This document shows positions 42,254-50,504 of a DNA stretch of 64,000 nucleotides, piece after piece. The notes below the pieces were generated by a model, which saw nothing but the letters and a program-made list of their open reading frames with translations, was not told the DNA's origin and made no database searches. Source of the stretch: Kitasatospora sp. SolWspMP-SS2h. GTDB taxonomy: Bacteria; Actinomycetota; Actinomycetes; Streptomycetales; Streptomycetaceae. The translations under genes and the position numbers were made by a program. The DNA lies in the NCBI RefSeq assembly GCF_003259315.1, contig NZ_QLLT01000011.1, positions 1 to 64,000 of the forward strand, in the 5' to 3' direction. Positions within the stretch are counted from its first letter, which is position 1. Every line of letters starts with the position of its first letter.

Positions 42254-43102
42254 TCAGCCGGTGATCGGGGCCGCCCCCGTCGCCTGGGCGAGCAGTTCCC
42301 CGTACGCGGCCGGGTCGGTGGTGTGCTCGCCCAGGCGGACGGTCTTGCGGGTGCCGTGGTAGTCGCTGGAGCCGGTGGTGAAGAGGCCCAACTCGGCGGC
42401 CAGGGCGCGCAGTCGGGCCCGGGTCGGCTCGTCGTGGTCGACGTGGTCGACCTCCAGGCCGCCCAGGCCGGCCGCCGCCAGCTCGGCGATCACCGCGTCC
42501 GACACCGTCCGCCCGCGCTTGACCGCCCCCGGGTGCGCGAACACCGGCACCCCGCCCGCCGCCCGCACCAGCCGGACCGCCGCCACCGGGTCGGTCTCGT
42601 GCTTACGGACGTCCGCCCGCCCGCCGTTGGCCAGCCACTCGGGTGTGAACGCGTCCGAGACGCCCGCCACCACGCCCGCCTCCACCAGCGCCGAGGCGAT
42701 GTGCGGACGGCCCACCGAGCCCTCGCCCGCGATCCGCTCCACCTGCTCCCAGCTGATCGGCGCGCCCAGCTCCCGGCAGCGCTCCACGATCGCCCGCCCG
42801 CGCCGGAACCGGTCGGTGCGCACCAGCTCCCGCTCGGCCGCGAAGGCCGGCTCCGCCGGGTCGAACAGGTACGCCAGCAGGTGCATGCTGATCCCGTCCA
42901 CCTGGCAGGACAGCTCCGCGCCCGGCACCAGCACCAGCCCCGTCCCGGCCACCGCGGCCGCCGCCGCCCCGTACCCGGCCACCGTGTCGTGGTCGGTCAG
43001 CGCCACCACGTCCAGCCCGGCGGCCACCGCGTTGGCCACCAGCTCGGCGGGGGAGTCGGTGCCGTCCGAGGCATTGCTGTGGGCGTGCAGATCGATACGC
43101 AT
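42254..43102 (-). CDS. PHP-domain phosphoesterase (3',5'-nucleoside bisphosphate phosphatase-like)
   Basis: A 282-aa metal-dependent phosphoesterase of the PHP family. Motif I is DLHAHSNASDGTDSP, motif II VVALTDHDTVAG, and the metal ligands continue with GAELSCQVDG, VPVFAHPG and GSSDYHG. This set matches the TrpH/YciV group, which hydrolyses 3',5'-bisphosphonucleosides and short oligonucleotides. ATG 43102. Its gene is 23 bp downstream of the DUF6758-like gene on the same strand and may be in one transcript with it. Confidence 0.93.
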   Translation of the reverse strand: MRIDLHAHSNASDGTDSPAELVANAVAAGLDVVALTDHDTVAGYGAAAAAVAGTGLVLVPGAELSCQVDGISMHLLAYLFDPAEPAFAAERELVRTDRFRRGRAIVERCRELGAPISWEQVERIAGEGSVGRPHIASALVEAGVVAGVSDAFTPEWLANGGRADVRKHETDPVAAVRLVRAAGGVPVFAHPGAVKRGRTVSDAVIAELAAAGLGGLEVDHVDHDEPTRARLRALAAELGLFTTGSSDYHGTRKTVRLGEHTTDPAAYGELLAQATGAAPITG

Positions 43103-43125
43103 GCCGCCCAGGATAGGGAGCGGGC

Positions 43126-43764
43126 CTAGCCCAGCAGGCGCGGGGTGAGCGCCCCGCAGGGCAGCAGGCCCAGTTCGGCGCCCGCGTCGCGCAGGTCGGT
43201 CAGCACCAGCTCGTCGTGCATCAGCAGCGCCGACTGCTCGGGCCAGGCGACCGCCCACAGCCACAGGCCGCGCGCCTCGCCGACGTACACCGCGCGGTCG
43301 TCCGGCGCGCCCGGGACGTGGAACATCGGGGTCGGGCGGCCCGCCGCCATCAGCTTGGCGTCGGCCGGCTTGTACAGCCCCACCGAATCGCCCGGGTCCG
43401 GCCCGTCCAGCCCGGCGTACCGGGCGCCCAGGCCGATGCCCGGCTCCTCGGCCACCAGCACCAGCTCGCCGAACCCGCCGAGCGGCGCCGGGCCGGAGCA
43501 GGCGACGGCGGTGGCCCGGGCGCCCGAGAGGTCGTCCCCCGCGTGCGCGATCCCGGTGAACAGCCAGCCCACGGGCAGCGGCCAGGGCAGCCAGACGGGC
43601 ACCTGCGAGCGGTTCACCGCGACGTTCAGCGCCTCGATGCTCGGGGGCAGCACCGGCTGCATCGGGTGCACGGCACCGTGCAGATCGCACTGCCAGGTGT
43701 CGGAGAAGAGACCGGGGGCGCGGACCCGACCGGCGCACCTCGGGCAGCTTGGCTCGCCCCTCAT
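43126..43764 (-). CDS. DUF6758-like protein with N-terminal zinc-ribbon
   Basis: A 212-aa protein with an N-terminal CPRCAGRV ... WQCDLHG, a likely zinc-ribbon (C-x2-C ... C-x2-H), followed by a Pro/Trp-rich segment (VPVWLPWPLPVGWLFTGIA) and an alpha/beta-looking remainder. I recognise it as the family called DUF6758 in streptomycetes. Start choice: ATG 43764 or TTG 43773; GGAGG lies 8 nt from the TTG and 13 nt from the ATG, so TTG is possible. Function unknown. It is followed closely by the PHP gene. Confidence 0.83.
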   Translation of the reverse strand: MRGEPSCPRCAGRVRAPGLFSDTWQCDLHGAVHPMQPVLPPSIEALNVAVNRSQVPVWLPWPLPVGWLFTGIAHAGDDLSGARATAVACSGPAPLGGFGELVLVAEEPGIGLGARYAGLDGPDPGDSVGLYKPADAKLMAAGRPTPMFHVPGAPDDRAVYVGEARGLWLWAVAWPEQSALLMHDELVLTDLRDAGAELGLLPCGALTPRLLG

Positions 43765-43920
43765 AACCGACAACGGTCCTCCCTCCGGACAGCTGCGTCA
43801 AGGACGATCACCCGTAAGGAGTGCGTCACGAGCCGCCCCCGGCGACGGCCCGGGTCCGGCTCAGGTGATGTCCCGGGCGGAGCGCCGTCAAACCCCCGCA
43901 GGTCGCGGACCCCGGACGGA

Positions 43921-43967
43921 CTGACGCCCCGTCATCCCAGGGGTCTCCTGCGGTGACGGGGCGTCAG
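43921..43967. terminator. 14-bp perfect stem hairpin
   Basis: CTGACGCCCCGTCA (43921-43934) pairs perfectly with TGACGGGGCGTCAG (43954-43967); loop of 19 nt. It lies 47 bp after the stop of the 47-aa gene and before the DUF6758-like gene on the same strand, ending the former transcript. Confidence 0.78.
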
Positions 43968-44013
43968 CCGGGTATCGGAACGTCGGACGACTCGGAGGTC
44001 GGTCCGCGTCCGC

Positions 44014-44157
44014 TCACACGGCCTTGCACGGCCGGATGTACAGGCGTTCGCCGGTCTGCGCGGCGGCCTTCAGGTACTCGGAGACGGTCTCCGCGTCGGC
44101 GATCAGCCGATCGCTCTCCGTCCCCGCGTGATCCAGGCGGAGGATCTCGAAACGCAT
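44014..44157 (-). CDS. Small conserved protein, 47 aa
   Basis: A 47-aa protein that starts MRFEILRLDHAGTESDRLIA and ends QTGERLYIRPCKAV. The opening strand followed by a helix and a final strand (RLYIRP) matches a family of tiny actinobacterial proteins that I recognise but cannot name. ATG 44157 has GGGAGAGG about 6 nt upstream, and a terminator follows. A -10-like TAATAT lies about 305 bp upstream. It has no membrane segment. Function unknown. Confidence 0.75.
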   Translation of the reverse strand: MRFEILRLDHAGTESDRLIADAETVSEYLKAAAQTGERLYIRPCKAV

Positions 44158-44596
44158 GGGCCTCTCCCTTCCCGTCCTCGGGCTCCGAGGCGGACTCGGC
44201 CGACGGTCGGCCACCGGACGGTGGCTCGTCGGCGTTGGCTGGGTCGGACGTCCGGCAGGTGCGGTCACCCGTCGCTCCCCCACTCTCAAGCAGGACTCGA
44301 TCAGCGGCACTTTCCCTTGCGGCACTGGAGGGAGGCGGTGGTGCCCCGATGACTCATCGTGCCGCGACGCTGCTTCCCGGCGGTTGCCCGCCGGTAAATC
44401 CGTGGTTTCGGCAGCCGGAGGAGGGTGCGACGGCCGGAGGGTGTTGATCCCGGACAAAATCAAATATTACCCGAGCTAACGATTCTTGTCGCGCGAAAAC
44501 CGGGGCCGACTTCCGAGCGGCTGTCAGGAGGCCCGCCCGTGACCCGGGACCGGCCGGAAGAACCGGCCGCTCAGCGCCCCGCCGCCACGGCCCCGC
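44158..44596 (-). other. AT-rich promoter region and long leader of the 47-aa gene
   Basis: 439 bp with no convincing gene. Bases 44440-44500 are the most AT-rich short stretch of this part of the window and contain a minus-strand promoter candidate (see 44464-44492). The ~300 nt between it and the ATG at 44157 would be a long leader or hold a second promoter. Confidence 0.5.
44464..44492 (-). promoter_or_regulatory. Candidate promoter for the 47-aa gene
   Basis: On the minus strand GCGACA (44492-44487, matching TTGACA at four of six positions) and TAATAT (44469-44464, five of six for TATAAT-like) are 17 bp apart. AT content is unusual for this genome. Confidence 0.5.
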
Positions 44597-45439
44597 TCAG
44601 GCGGACCAGAACGCGGCCAGCGCCGCCGCCGTCTCGGCCGGCCGCTCCGCGTTCGGGGAGTGCCCCGCCCCGGCCACCGTCCGCCGCACCGCGCCCAGCC
44701 GCCGCGCCATCCGCGACTGCTCCTCGACCGGCCAGGCGTAGTCCCGCTCGCCGGACAGCACCAGCTTCGGCAGCGCCACCGCCGCCAGCTCGTCCACCCG
44801 GTCCGGCGCCGCGACCAGGTGCGCCGCCGCCGCCCGCAGCGCCTGCGGGCGGTTCGCCAGCCAGCGGCGGTGCAGGAAGTCCGCGATCTCCGGGTCCAGC
44901 GGCGGCACCCGCTCGCCCTCCATCTCCCGCATCACCTGCCAGATCGACTCCAGGTCCATCGAGTCCAGCGCCGTCAGCAGCAGCCCGGTCCGGGCCGCCT
45001 CCGCCGCGTCGATCGCCCCCGGCCCGGTCGACACCAGCGCCAACGACGCCCAGGGCAGCTCCTCCGGCGCCGCCAGCACCGCCTCGCGGACCACCTGGCC
45101 CCCGAACGAGTGCCCCAGCAGGTGCACCGGCCCCTCCACCCCCAGCCCGGCCGTCACCGCCCGCACGTCCGCCCCCAGGGCCCGGACCGCGTACGCCGCC
45201 GGGTCGTCCGGGCCGCCGGACTCGTACTGGCCCCGCTGGTCCACCGCGACCGTCCGGAACCCCGCCTCCGCGAGCGGCTCCAGCAGCGCGATGAAGTCCT
45301 CCTTGCTGCCGGTGAACCCCGGCACCAGCACCGCCGTCCCCCGCACCGACCCCGCCGGCTCGCCCCAGAGCGCGGCCAACCCCGCCACCCGGACCGCCCG
45401 CACGCACGACGGCAACTTCAAGAACGGCGGCGTACTCAT
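44597..45439 (-). CDS. Alpha/beta-hydrolase
   Basis: A 280-aa alpha/beta hydrolase. The oxyanion region VLVPGFTGSKEDFIALLEPL, the nucleophile elbow LLGHSFGGQVVREA (Ser about 108), the acid in LVLSGERDYAWP and the histidine in VAGAGHSPNAERP are in the expected order, so a complete triad is present. A helical cap lies between the elbow and the acid. It is probably a cytoplasmic esterase or similar; substrate unknown. It is the gene downstream of the helicase on the same strand, separated by a strong terminator. Confidence 0.88.
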   Translation of the reverse strand: MSTPPFLKLPSCVRAVRVAGLAALWGEPAGSVRGTAVLVPGFTGSKEDFIALLEPLAEAGFRTVAVDQRGQYESGGPDDPAAYAVRALGADVRAVTAGLGVEGPVHLLGHSFGGQVVREAVLAAPEELPWASLALVSTGPGAIDAAEAARTGLLLTALDSMDLESIWQVMREMEGERVPPLDPEIADFLHRRWLANRPQALRAAAAHLVAAPDRVDELAAVALPKLVLSGERDYAWPVEEQSRMARRLGAVRRTVAGAGHSPNAERPAETAAALAAFWSA

Positions 45440-45550
45440 CCGCTGCGGCCCCTCATCTCCGGCTCATCCGACACAGGGCTCAGCCTACGGCGGCGGGACG
45501 GGGACGGGACGGCGACGGGCGCGAACGGAGACCTGCCGGGCGCGGGAACG

Positions 45551-45593
45551 CCGCAGGGGAGGGGCGACCTGTGCGGCCGATCCTCCCCTGCGG
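45551..45593 (-). terminator. Hairpin after the DEAD-box helicase
   Basis: CCGCAGGGGAGG (45551-45562) and CCTCCCCTGCGG (45582-45593) form a perfect 12-bp stem around a 19-nt loop, 22 bp after the helicase stop and upstream of the hydrolase gene. Confidence 0.75.
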
Positions 45594-45614
45594 GGTGGTG
45601 CGGTTGCTTCCCGA

Positions 45615-48539
45615 CTACTTCTCGACGGCCTTCCGGGTCCGGCGCGGAGCCGGGATCTCCTCGGCGGTGGTGGCCGTGGCCTTCTTGACCGTCCGCTTCC
45701 GGGGAGCCGGAGCCTCTTCGGCCGCGGGGACCGCCTCGACGGCGGCGACGGCCTTCTTCACGGCCCGCTTGCGCGGCGCCGGGGCGGCGGCCTCCTCGGC
45801 CGGGGCGGCCGTGGCCTTCTTGACGGCCCGCTTGCGCGGCGCCGGCGCCTCCTCGGCGGCAGGGACCGCCTCGACGGCGGCAGCCGCCTTCTTGGTGGTG
45901 CGCTTGCGCGGAGCCGGGGTGTCCGTCTCCTCGGTGACGGCGGCGACGGCCTTCTTGGCGGCCCGCTTCCGGGGAGCCGGGGCTTCCTCGGCGGCGGGGG
46001 CCTCGACGGCGGCGGCAGCCGCCTTCTTGGTCACCCGCTTGCGCGGAGCCGGAGCCTCCTCGACGGCGGCCGGAGCCGCGGCCGGAGCCTCGGCGGGGGC
46101 CGGGGTCTCGGCGGTGGTGGTGGCCTTGCGCACGGCCCGGCGACGCGGGGCCGGGGCGGCTGCCACCTCGGTGGCCGGGGCCTCGACGGGGGCCGGAGCC
46201 GCGGCCGGAGCCTCGGCGGGGGCCGGGGTCTCGGCGGTGGTGGTGGCCTTGCGCACGGCCCGACGGCGCGGGGCCGGGGCGGCTGCCACCTCGGTGGCCG
46301 GGGCCTCGGCCGGGGCCTGGGGCTCGATGGTGGTGGTGGCCTTGCGCACGGCCCGGCGGCGCGGGGCCGGGGCGGCTGCCACCTCGGCGGCGGGGGCCTC
46401 GACGGCGGCCGGAGCCTCGGCGGGGGCCGGGGGCTCGATGGTGGTGGTGGCCTTGCGCACGGCCCGACGGCGCGGGGCCGGGGCGGCTGCCAGCTCGGTG
46501 GCCGGGGCCTCGACGGCGACCGGAGCCGCCACCGGGACCTCGACGGCGGCCGGGGCCGCGACCGGGGTCTCGGCGGGGGCCCGCTTGGCGGTCCGCTTGC
46601 GCGAGGCCGGGGCGGTGGCCGACTCCTCGGGGGAGCTCACCAGGGAGGTGATCGGCTTGCGGACGGCCCGCTGCTGCGGCTTCCGGGAGCGGATCACGGG
46701 CTCGGCGGCGGCCGGTGCCTCGACGGCGGCGGGTGCCTCCGCAGCGGCAGGCGTCGCGGTGGCGGGTGCCGTGGCGACGGCGGCGGTCTCGGCCACCGGC
46801 TCCGCCCGGTGGGCGCGCTTGCGCGGGGCGCGGGCGGGCGCCTCGACGGCGGCCTCGGCGGTCTCCACCGCCACCCCCGCCGCTTCCACGGTCTCCGCGG
46901 ACGCGGCAGCGGACGCGCCGCCCCGGCGGTTGCGGTTGCGGCGGCGCGAGCTGCGGCCCTCCACCGGGGCGGCCGCGGGGCCGGTGCCGGTGGCGGCGGG
47001 CTGCTGCTCGACGGCCTGGGTCTCGGGGGCCACGGCGCCGACGGTGTCGACCGCGCCGCTGCCGCCACGGGTGCGGCGGCGCTCGCGGTTGCGGCGGGAC
47101 GGGCGCTCGGCGGGAGCCGGGGTCTCGGGGGCGGCGCCCCGTCCACCCCGGACGTCCCGACTGTCCCGGGCGTCGCGGCTGTCCCGGCCGTCCTTGGCGT
47201 CCCGTCCGCCGCGACCGCGCTGGCCGCGTCCGCCGGTCTCGCCGAGGTCCTCGACCTCCTCGGCGGCCAGGCCGGCCCGGGTGCGCTCGGAGCGCGGCAG
47301 GACGCCCTTGGTGCCGGGGGCGATGCGCAGCAGCTCGTACAGGTGCGGCGAGCTGGAGTAGGTCTCCTCCGGGTCGTTGAACGGCAGGTCCAGCGCCTTG
47401 TTGATGAGCTGCCAGCGCGGGATGTCGTCCCAGTCGACCAGGGTGACGGCGGTGCCCGAGGCGCCGGCCCGGCCGGTGCGGCCGATCCGGTGCAGGTAGG
47501 TCTTCTCGTCGTCGGTGCACTGGTAGTTGATGACGTGCGTGACGCCCTCGACGTCGATGCCGCGGGCGGCGACGTCGGTGCAGACCAGGACGTCGACCTT
47601 GCCGTTGCGGAAGGCGCGCAGCGCCTGCTCGCGGGCGCCCTGGCCGAGGTCGCCGTGCACCGCGCCGGCCGCGAAGCCGCGCTTGGTGAGCTGCTCGGCG
47701 ACGTCGGCGGCGGTGCGCTTGGTGCGGCAGAAGATCATCGCCAGGCCGCGGCCGTCGGCCTGGAGGATCCGGGAGACCATCTCGACCTTGTCGAGCGAGT
47801 GCGCACGGAAGATGTGCTGCTCGATGTTGGCGACGGTGGTGCCGGTGTCGTCCGGCGCGGCGGCCCGGATGTGGGTGGGCTGGCTCATGTACCGGCGGGC
47901 CAGCGAGATGACCTGGCCGGGCATGGTGGCCGAGAAGAGCAGGGTCTGCCGCTTGGCGGGCAGCATGGTGATGATCTTCTCGACGTCCGGCAGGAAGCCG
48001 AGGTCGAGCATCTCGTCGGCCTCGTCCAGGACCAGCGAGCGGACCTTGGACAGGTCGAGCTTGCGCTGCCCGGCCAGGTCGAGCAGGCGGCCGGGGGTGC
48101 CGACCACGATGTCGACGCCCTTCTTCAGGGCCTCGACCTGCGGCTCGTACGCGCGGCCGCCGTAGACGGCCAGGACGCGGACGCCGCGGACCTTGCCGGC
48201 GGTCTGGAGGTCGTTGGTGACCTGGGTGCACAGCTCGCGGGTGGGCACCACGATGAGTGCCTGCGGGCCGTCGGAGAGCTGCTCGGCGGTGGCCCGGCCG
48301 GCGGCGACGTCGGCCTCGACCACGACCCGCTCGATCAGCGGGAGGCCGAAGCCGAGGGTCTTGCCGGTGCCGGTCTTGGCCTGGCCGATGACGTCGTGGC
48401 CGCTCAGCGCGACCGGCAGGGTCATCTCCTGGATCGGGAAGGGGTGGACGATGCCGACGGCCTCCAGGGCCTCGGCGGTCTCCGGGAGGATCCCGAGGTC
48501 CCGGAAGGTCTGCTTGACGGGTTCAGTGGTGGTGGACAG
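45615..48539 (-). CDS. DEAD-box RNA helicase with long basic Ala/Pro repeat tail
   Basis: A ~974-aa ATP-dependent RNA helicase. The core (about 10-400) has the Q-motif (FRDLGILPETAEALEAVGIV ... FPIQ), motif I AKTGTGKT (about 55), motif II DEAD (about 170), SAT (about 203) and HRIGRTGR (about 346). The remaining ~570 residues are a disordered Ala/Pro/Val tail with basic repeats: PRRRAVRKATTT four times, then PRKRxxKKA six times. Bacterial helicases use such tails to hold RNA. No ATG, GTG or TTG lies near the Q-motif; a CTG at 48539, seven nt after GGAAGAGG, is the best start. The nearest canonical start is about 250 nt upstream. It matches mycobacterial RhlE (Rv3211) in position. Confidence 0.9.
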   Translation of the reverse strand: MSTTTEPVKQTFRDLGILPETAEALEAVGIVHPFPIQEMTLPVALSGHDVIGQAKTGTGKTLGFGLPLIERVVVEADVAAGRATAEQLSDGPQALIVVPTRELCTQVTNDLQTAGKVRGVRVLAVYGGRAYEPQVEALKKGVDIVVGTPGRLLDLAGQRKLDLSKVRSLVLDEADEMLDLGFLPDVEKIITMLPAKRQTLLFSATMPGQVISLARRYMSQPTHIRAAAPDDTGTTVANIEQHIFRAHSLDKVEMVSRILQADGRGLAMIFCRTKRTAADVAEQLTKRGFAAGAVHGDLGQGAREQALRAFRNGKVDVLVCTDVAARGIDVEGVTHVINYQCTDDEKTYLHRIGRTGRAGASGTAVTLVDWDDIPRWQLINKALDLPFNDPEETYSSSPHLYELLRIAPGTKGVLPRSERTRAGLAAEEVEDLGETGGRGQRGRGGRDAKDGRDSRDARDSRDVRGGRGAAPETPAPAERPSRRNRERRRTRGGSGAVDTVGAVAPETQAVEQQPAATGTGPAAAPVEGRSSRRRNRNRRGGASAAASAETVEAAGVAVETAEAAVEAPARAPRKRAHRAEPVAETAAVATAPATATPAAAEAPAAVEAPAAAEPVIRSRKPQQRAVRKPITSLVSSPEESATAPASRKRTAKRAPAETPVAAPAAVEVPVAAPVAVEAPATELAAAPAPRRRAVRKATTTIEPPAPAEAPAAVEAPAAEVAAAPAPRRRAVRKATTTIEPQAPAEAPATEVAAAPAPRRRAVRKATTTAETPAPAEAPAAAPAPVEAPATEVAAAPAPRRRAVRKATTTAETPAPAEAPAAAPAAVEEAPAPRKRVTKKAAAAAVEAPAAEEAPAPRKRAAKKAVAAVTEETDTPAPRKRTTKKAAAAVEAVPAAEEAPAPRKRAVKKATAAPAEEAAAPAPRKRAVKKAVAAVEAVPAAEEAPAPRKRTVKKATATTAEEIPAPRRTRKAVEK

Positions 48540-49000
48540 GGTGCTGCCTCTTCCGTGTGGAGGGCCGAGTCCGACGCGTCCTGCCGTGCCCGGGCAGCCC
48601 CGTGCGGGGCGTGACGGGCGGGCGGCGCGGGGGAGGGCGTCCCGGTGACGGGTCGTGCGGCGCGCTGTCGGCGCGATCCGCGGCGGCCCTCGCTCGGCCT
48701 GATGCGGTGCCTGGGCCCGAGGCTCGGGCCAGGTCGGAGCCGATCGGGTCTCCGACCGGGCATCCGCGTACGTGAGCGCCGGGTGCTGCACCGGGCGGCG
48801 GGACGCCGCCGGGCGCGACTGGGAGCGGCCTGCCGTTGGACGGACGGGCCGCGCCGGTCTACACCTGGCCTCACCACCTACCATACAGTCAAGCGACGAC
48901 TCGAACACGTGACGGCGGCTACTCCGACCGGCCGCGCCCGGGTGGCGGGGCGCCCGGCGGGCGGATCCGGCGGGCGGGCGGGAGCACTAAGGTCGTCGGC
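48540..49000. other. Divergent intergenic region between the helicase and ferritin-like genes
   Basis: 461 bp, mostly very GC-rich. A lower-GC patch at 48865-48920 has a minus-strand TTGACTGTATGGT and is the likeliest promoter site, which would give the helicase a leader of about 340 nt. The helicase frame stays open through this region to 48908, but its composition there is unlike protein. Confidence 0.45.
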
Positions 49001-49726
49001 ATGGAGACTCAGGAACCCGGTGAGGGCCCCACCGACTCGATCGGCCCCTGGGCGGCCCGGGCCGCCGACCCGCAGTACCGGGCGGCCGTGCTGGACCTGC
49101 TCGGCGCCCTCGCGTACGGCGAGCTGAGCGCCTTCGGGCGGCTGGCCGAGGACGCCAAGTTCGCGCCCGGCATCACCGAGAAGGCCGCGCTGGCCCGGAT
49201 GGCCTCCGCCGAGTACCAGCACTTCCAGCTGCTGCACGACCGGATGGCCGAGGTCGGCGCCGACCCGGTCGCGGTGATGGAGCCGTTCGTCGAGCCGTTG
49301 GAGAACTTCCACCGGATGACCGCCCCGTCCGACTGGCTGGAGGGCCTGGTCAAGGCGTACGTCGGCGACGCGATCGCCACCGACTTCTACCGCGAGGTGG
49401 CCGTCCGGCTCGACGACGACACCCGGGACCTGGTGCTGCGGGTGATGTCCGACACCGGGCACGCCGAGTTCGCGGTCGAGCGGGTGCGGCAGGCGATCGC
49501 CGAGGACCCGCGGGTCGGCGGGCGGCTGGCGCTGTGGGGGCGGCGGCTGATGGGCGAGGCGCTCAGCCAGGCGCAGCGGGTGGTCGCCGAGCGCGACGCG
49601 CTGTCCAACCTGCTGGTCGGCGGGGCCGAGGTGCGCGGCTTCGACCTGGTCGAGGTCGGCAAGATGTTCAACCGGATCACCGAGACCCACACCAAGCGGA
49701 TGGCGGCGCTGGGCCTGGCCTCCTGA
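49001..49726 (+). CDS. Ferritin-like fold-containing protein
   Basis: A 241-aa helical protein. Helices carry candidate di-metal ligands: ALAYGELSAFGRLAEDAK, ARMASAEYQHFQLLHDRMAE (an E-x2-H pair), YVGDAIATDFYREVAV and MSDTGHAEFAVERVR (H-A-E). The family occurs next to the RhlE-type helicase in mycobacteria (Rv3210c) and is annotated as ferritin-like or related to the tRNA hydroxylase MiaE. Both are inferences here. ATG 49001. It is divergent from the helicase gene, and its stop lies within a hairpin shared with the convergent gene. Confidence 0.88.
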   Translation: METQEPGEGPTDSIGPWAARAADPQYRAAVLDLLGALAYGELSAFGRLAEDAKFAPGITEKAALARMASAEYQHFQLLHDRMAEVGADPVAVMEPFVEPLENFHRMTAPSDWLEGLVKAYVGDAIATDFYREVAVRLDDDTRDLVLRVMSDTGHAEFAVERVRQAIAEDPRVGGRLALWGRRLMGEALSQAQRVVAERDALSNLLVGGAEVRGFDLVEVGKMFNRITETHTKRMAALGLAS

Positions 49727-49751
49727 GCGGGCGGCGCCCCCGGCCGCTCAG
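49723..49751. terminator. Hairpin spanning both stop codons of convergent genes
   Basis: CTGAGCGG (49723-49730) and CCGCTCAG (49744-49751) form an 8-bp perfect stem with a 13-nt loop. The stem includes the stop codons of both neighbouring genes, 22 bp apart, an unusually compact shared end. Confidence 0.5.
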
Positions 49752-50017
49752 CCGTGCCGGTGCCGGCCGCCGGCCGGCAGGTCCGGCCGGGCGGGCAGTG
49801 ACACCAGCAGCGCCGCCGCCGTGGCGGAGAGCAGCAGCTGCACCGGCGGCAGCTGCCCGTCCATCACGTAGCCGCTGATCCGGCCGCCCAGCAGCGCGGC
49901 CACCAGCGCGGTGCCGACGGGCAGCGCGCGCGGGCCCGGGAACAGCTCGGGCCGGACCAGGAGGGCGCCGAAACCGACGGCCAGTCCGATCAGCGCGAAC
50001 GCGGTCGTCTCCCACAC
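49748..50017 (-). CDS. Small membrane protein, 89 aa
   Basis: An 89-aa protein with three hydrophobic segments (AFALIGLAVGFGALLV, ALPVGTALVAALLGGRISGY, PVQLLLSATAAALLVSL) and a His/Arg-rich end. GTG 50017 is chosen for the GGGAGGC 4-5 nt upstream; no similarity-bearing sequence lies further upstream. No domain is recognised. It is between the ferritin-like gene and the DUF3107 gene. Confidence 0.7.
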   Translation of the reverse strand: MWETTAFALIGLAVGFGALLVRPELFPGPRALPVGTALVAALLGGRISGYVMDGQLPPVQLLLSATAAALLVSLPARPDLPAGGRHRHG

Positions 50018-50088
50018 GGCTGCCTCCCGGGGCGTTCGATGCTGCGGCAGCACTCCGCCTACCCGCCCCCGCCCGCCGGTACGCACAG

Positions 50089-50128
50089 CACGGCGCCCCG
50101 TCCCCCGGGCGGGGGACGGGGCGCCGTG
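50089..50128 (-). terminator. 18-bp perfect stem hairpin after the DUF3107 gene
   Basis: Bases 50089-50106 pair with 50111-50128 (ends CACGGCG/CGCCGTG) around a GGGC tetraloop, 8 bp after the DUF3107 stop. It is among the strongest terminators of the window. Confidence 0.82.
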
Positions 50129-50136
50129 ACGCGGGC

Positions 50137-50364
50137 TCAGAGCGTGCCGAAACCGACCTTGCGGACGGACGGCTCGCCGATCTCGACGTACGCGAGCCGC
50201 TCGGAGGGCACCAGCACCCGGCGGCCGCGCTCGTCGAGCAGGGTGAACAGCTTGCTGGTGCCGTCCAGGGCCTTGGCGACCGCGTCCGCGACCTCTTCGG
50301 CAGATTGCGCGCTCTCCAGGACGATCTCCCGGTTCGCGTTCTGCACCCCGATCTTGACCTCCAC
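50137..50364 (-). CDS. DUF3107 protein, 75 aa
   Basis: A 75-aa protein, MEVKIGVQNANREIVLESAQ ... RRVLVPSERLAYVEIGEPSV, which matches DUF3107 throughout its length. The predicted strand-helix-strand pattern suggests a small alpha/beta fold. It has no signal or membrane segment. ATG 50364 has GGAGGGA upstream. In mycobacteria the corresponding protein (Rv3208A, TB9.4) sits next to a TetR gene exactly as here. Function unknown. Confidence 0.93.
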   Translation of the reverse strand: MEVKIGVQNANREIVLESAQSAEEVADAVAKALDGTSKLFTLLDERGRRVLVPSERLAYVEIGEPSVRKVGFGTL

Positions 50365-50504
50365 GGCTTCCGTCCCTCCGGTAGCTGGCCGCGCGCCCCC
50401 GACCGCGGTTCGCGGTGGGCGCGCCCTACGGGCATCACCTTAAGGCAGCGACCCGGCCGGGGGGCGAAGGTCGGGGGCCGGTCCGCTCAGGGCCGAATCC
50501 GCGG

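Noticed and set aside
43921-43967. CRISPR-like or attachment-site repeat
   Set aside because: It is a single perfect hairpin next to a gene end and is explained as a terminator.
48540-48908. N-terminal extension of the helicase to an ATG at 48908
   Set aside because: The extra 123 residues are Arg/Pro/Ala-rich and unlike helicases; the extension covers the probable promoter.
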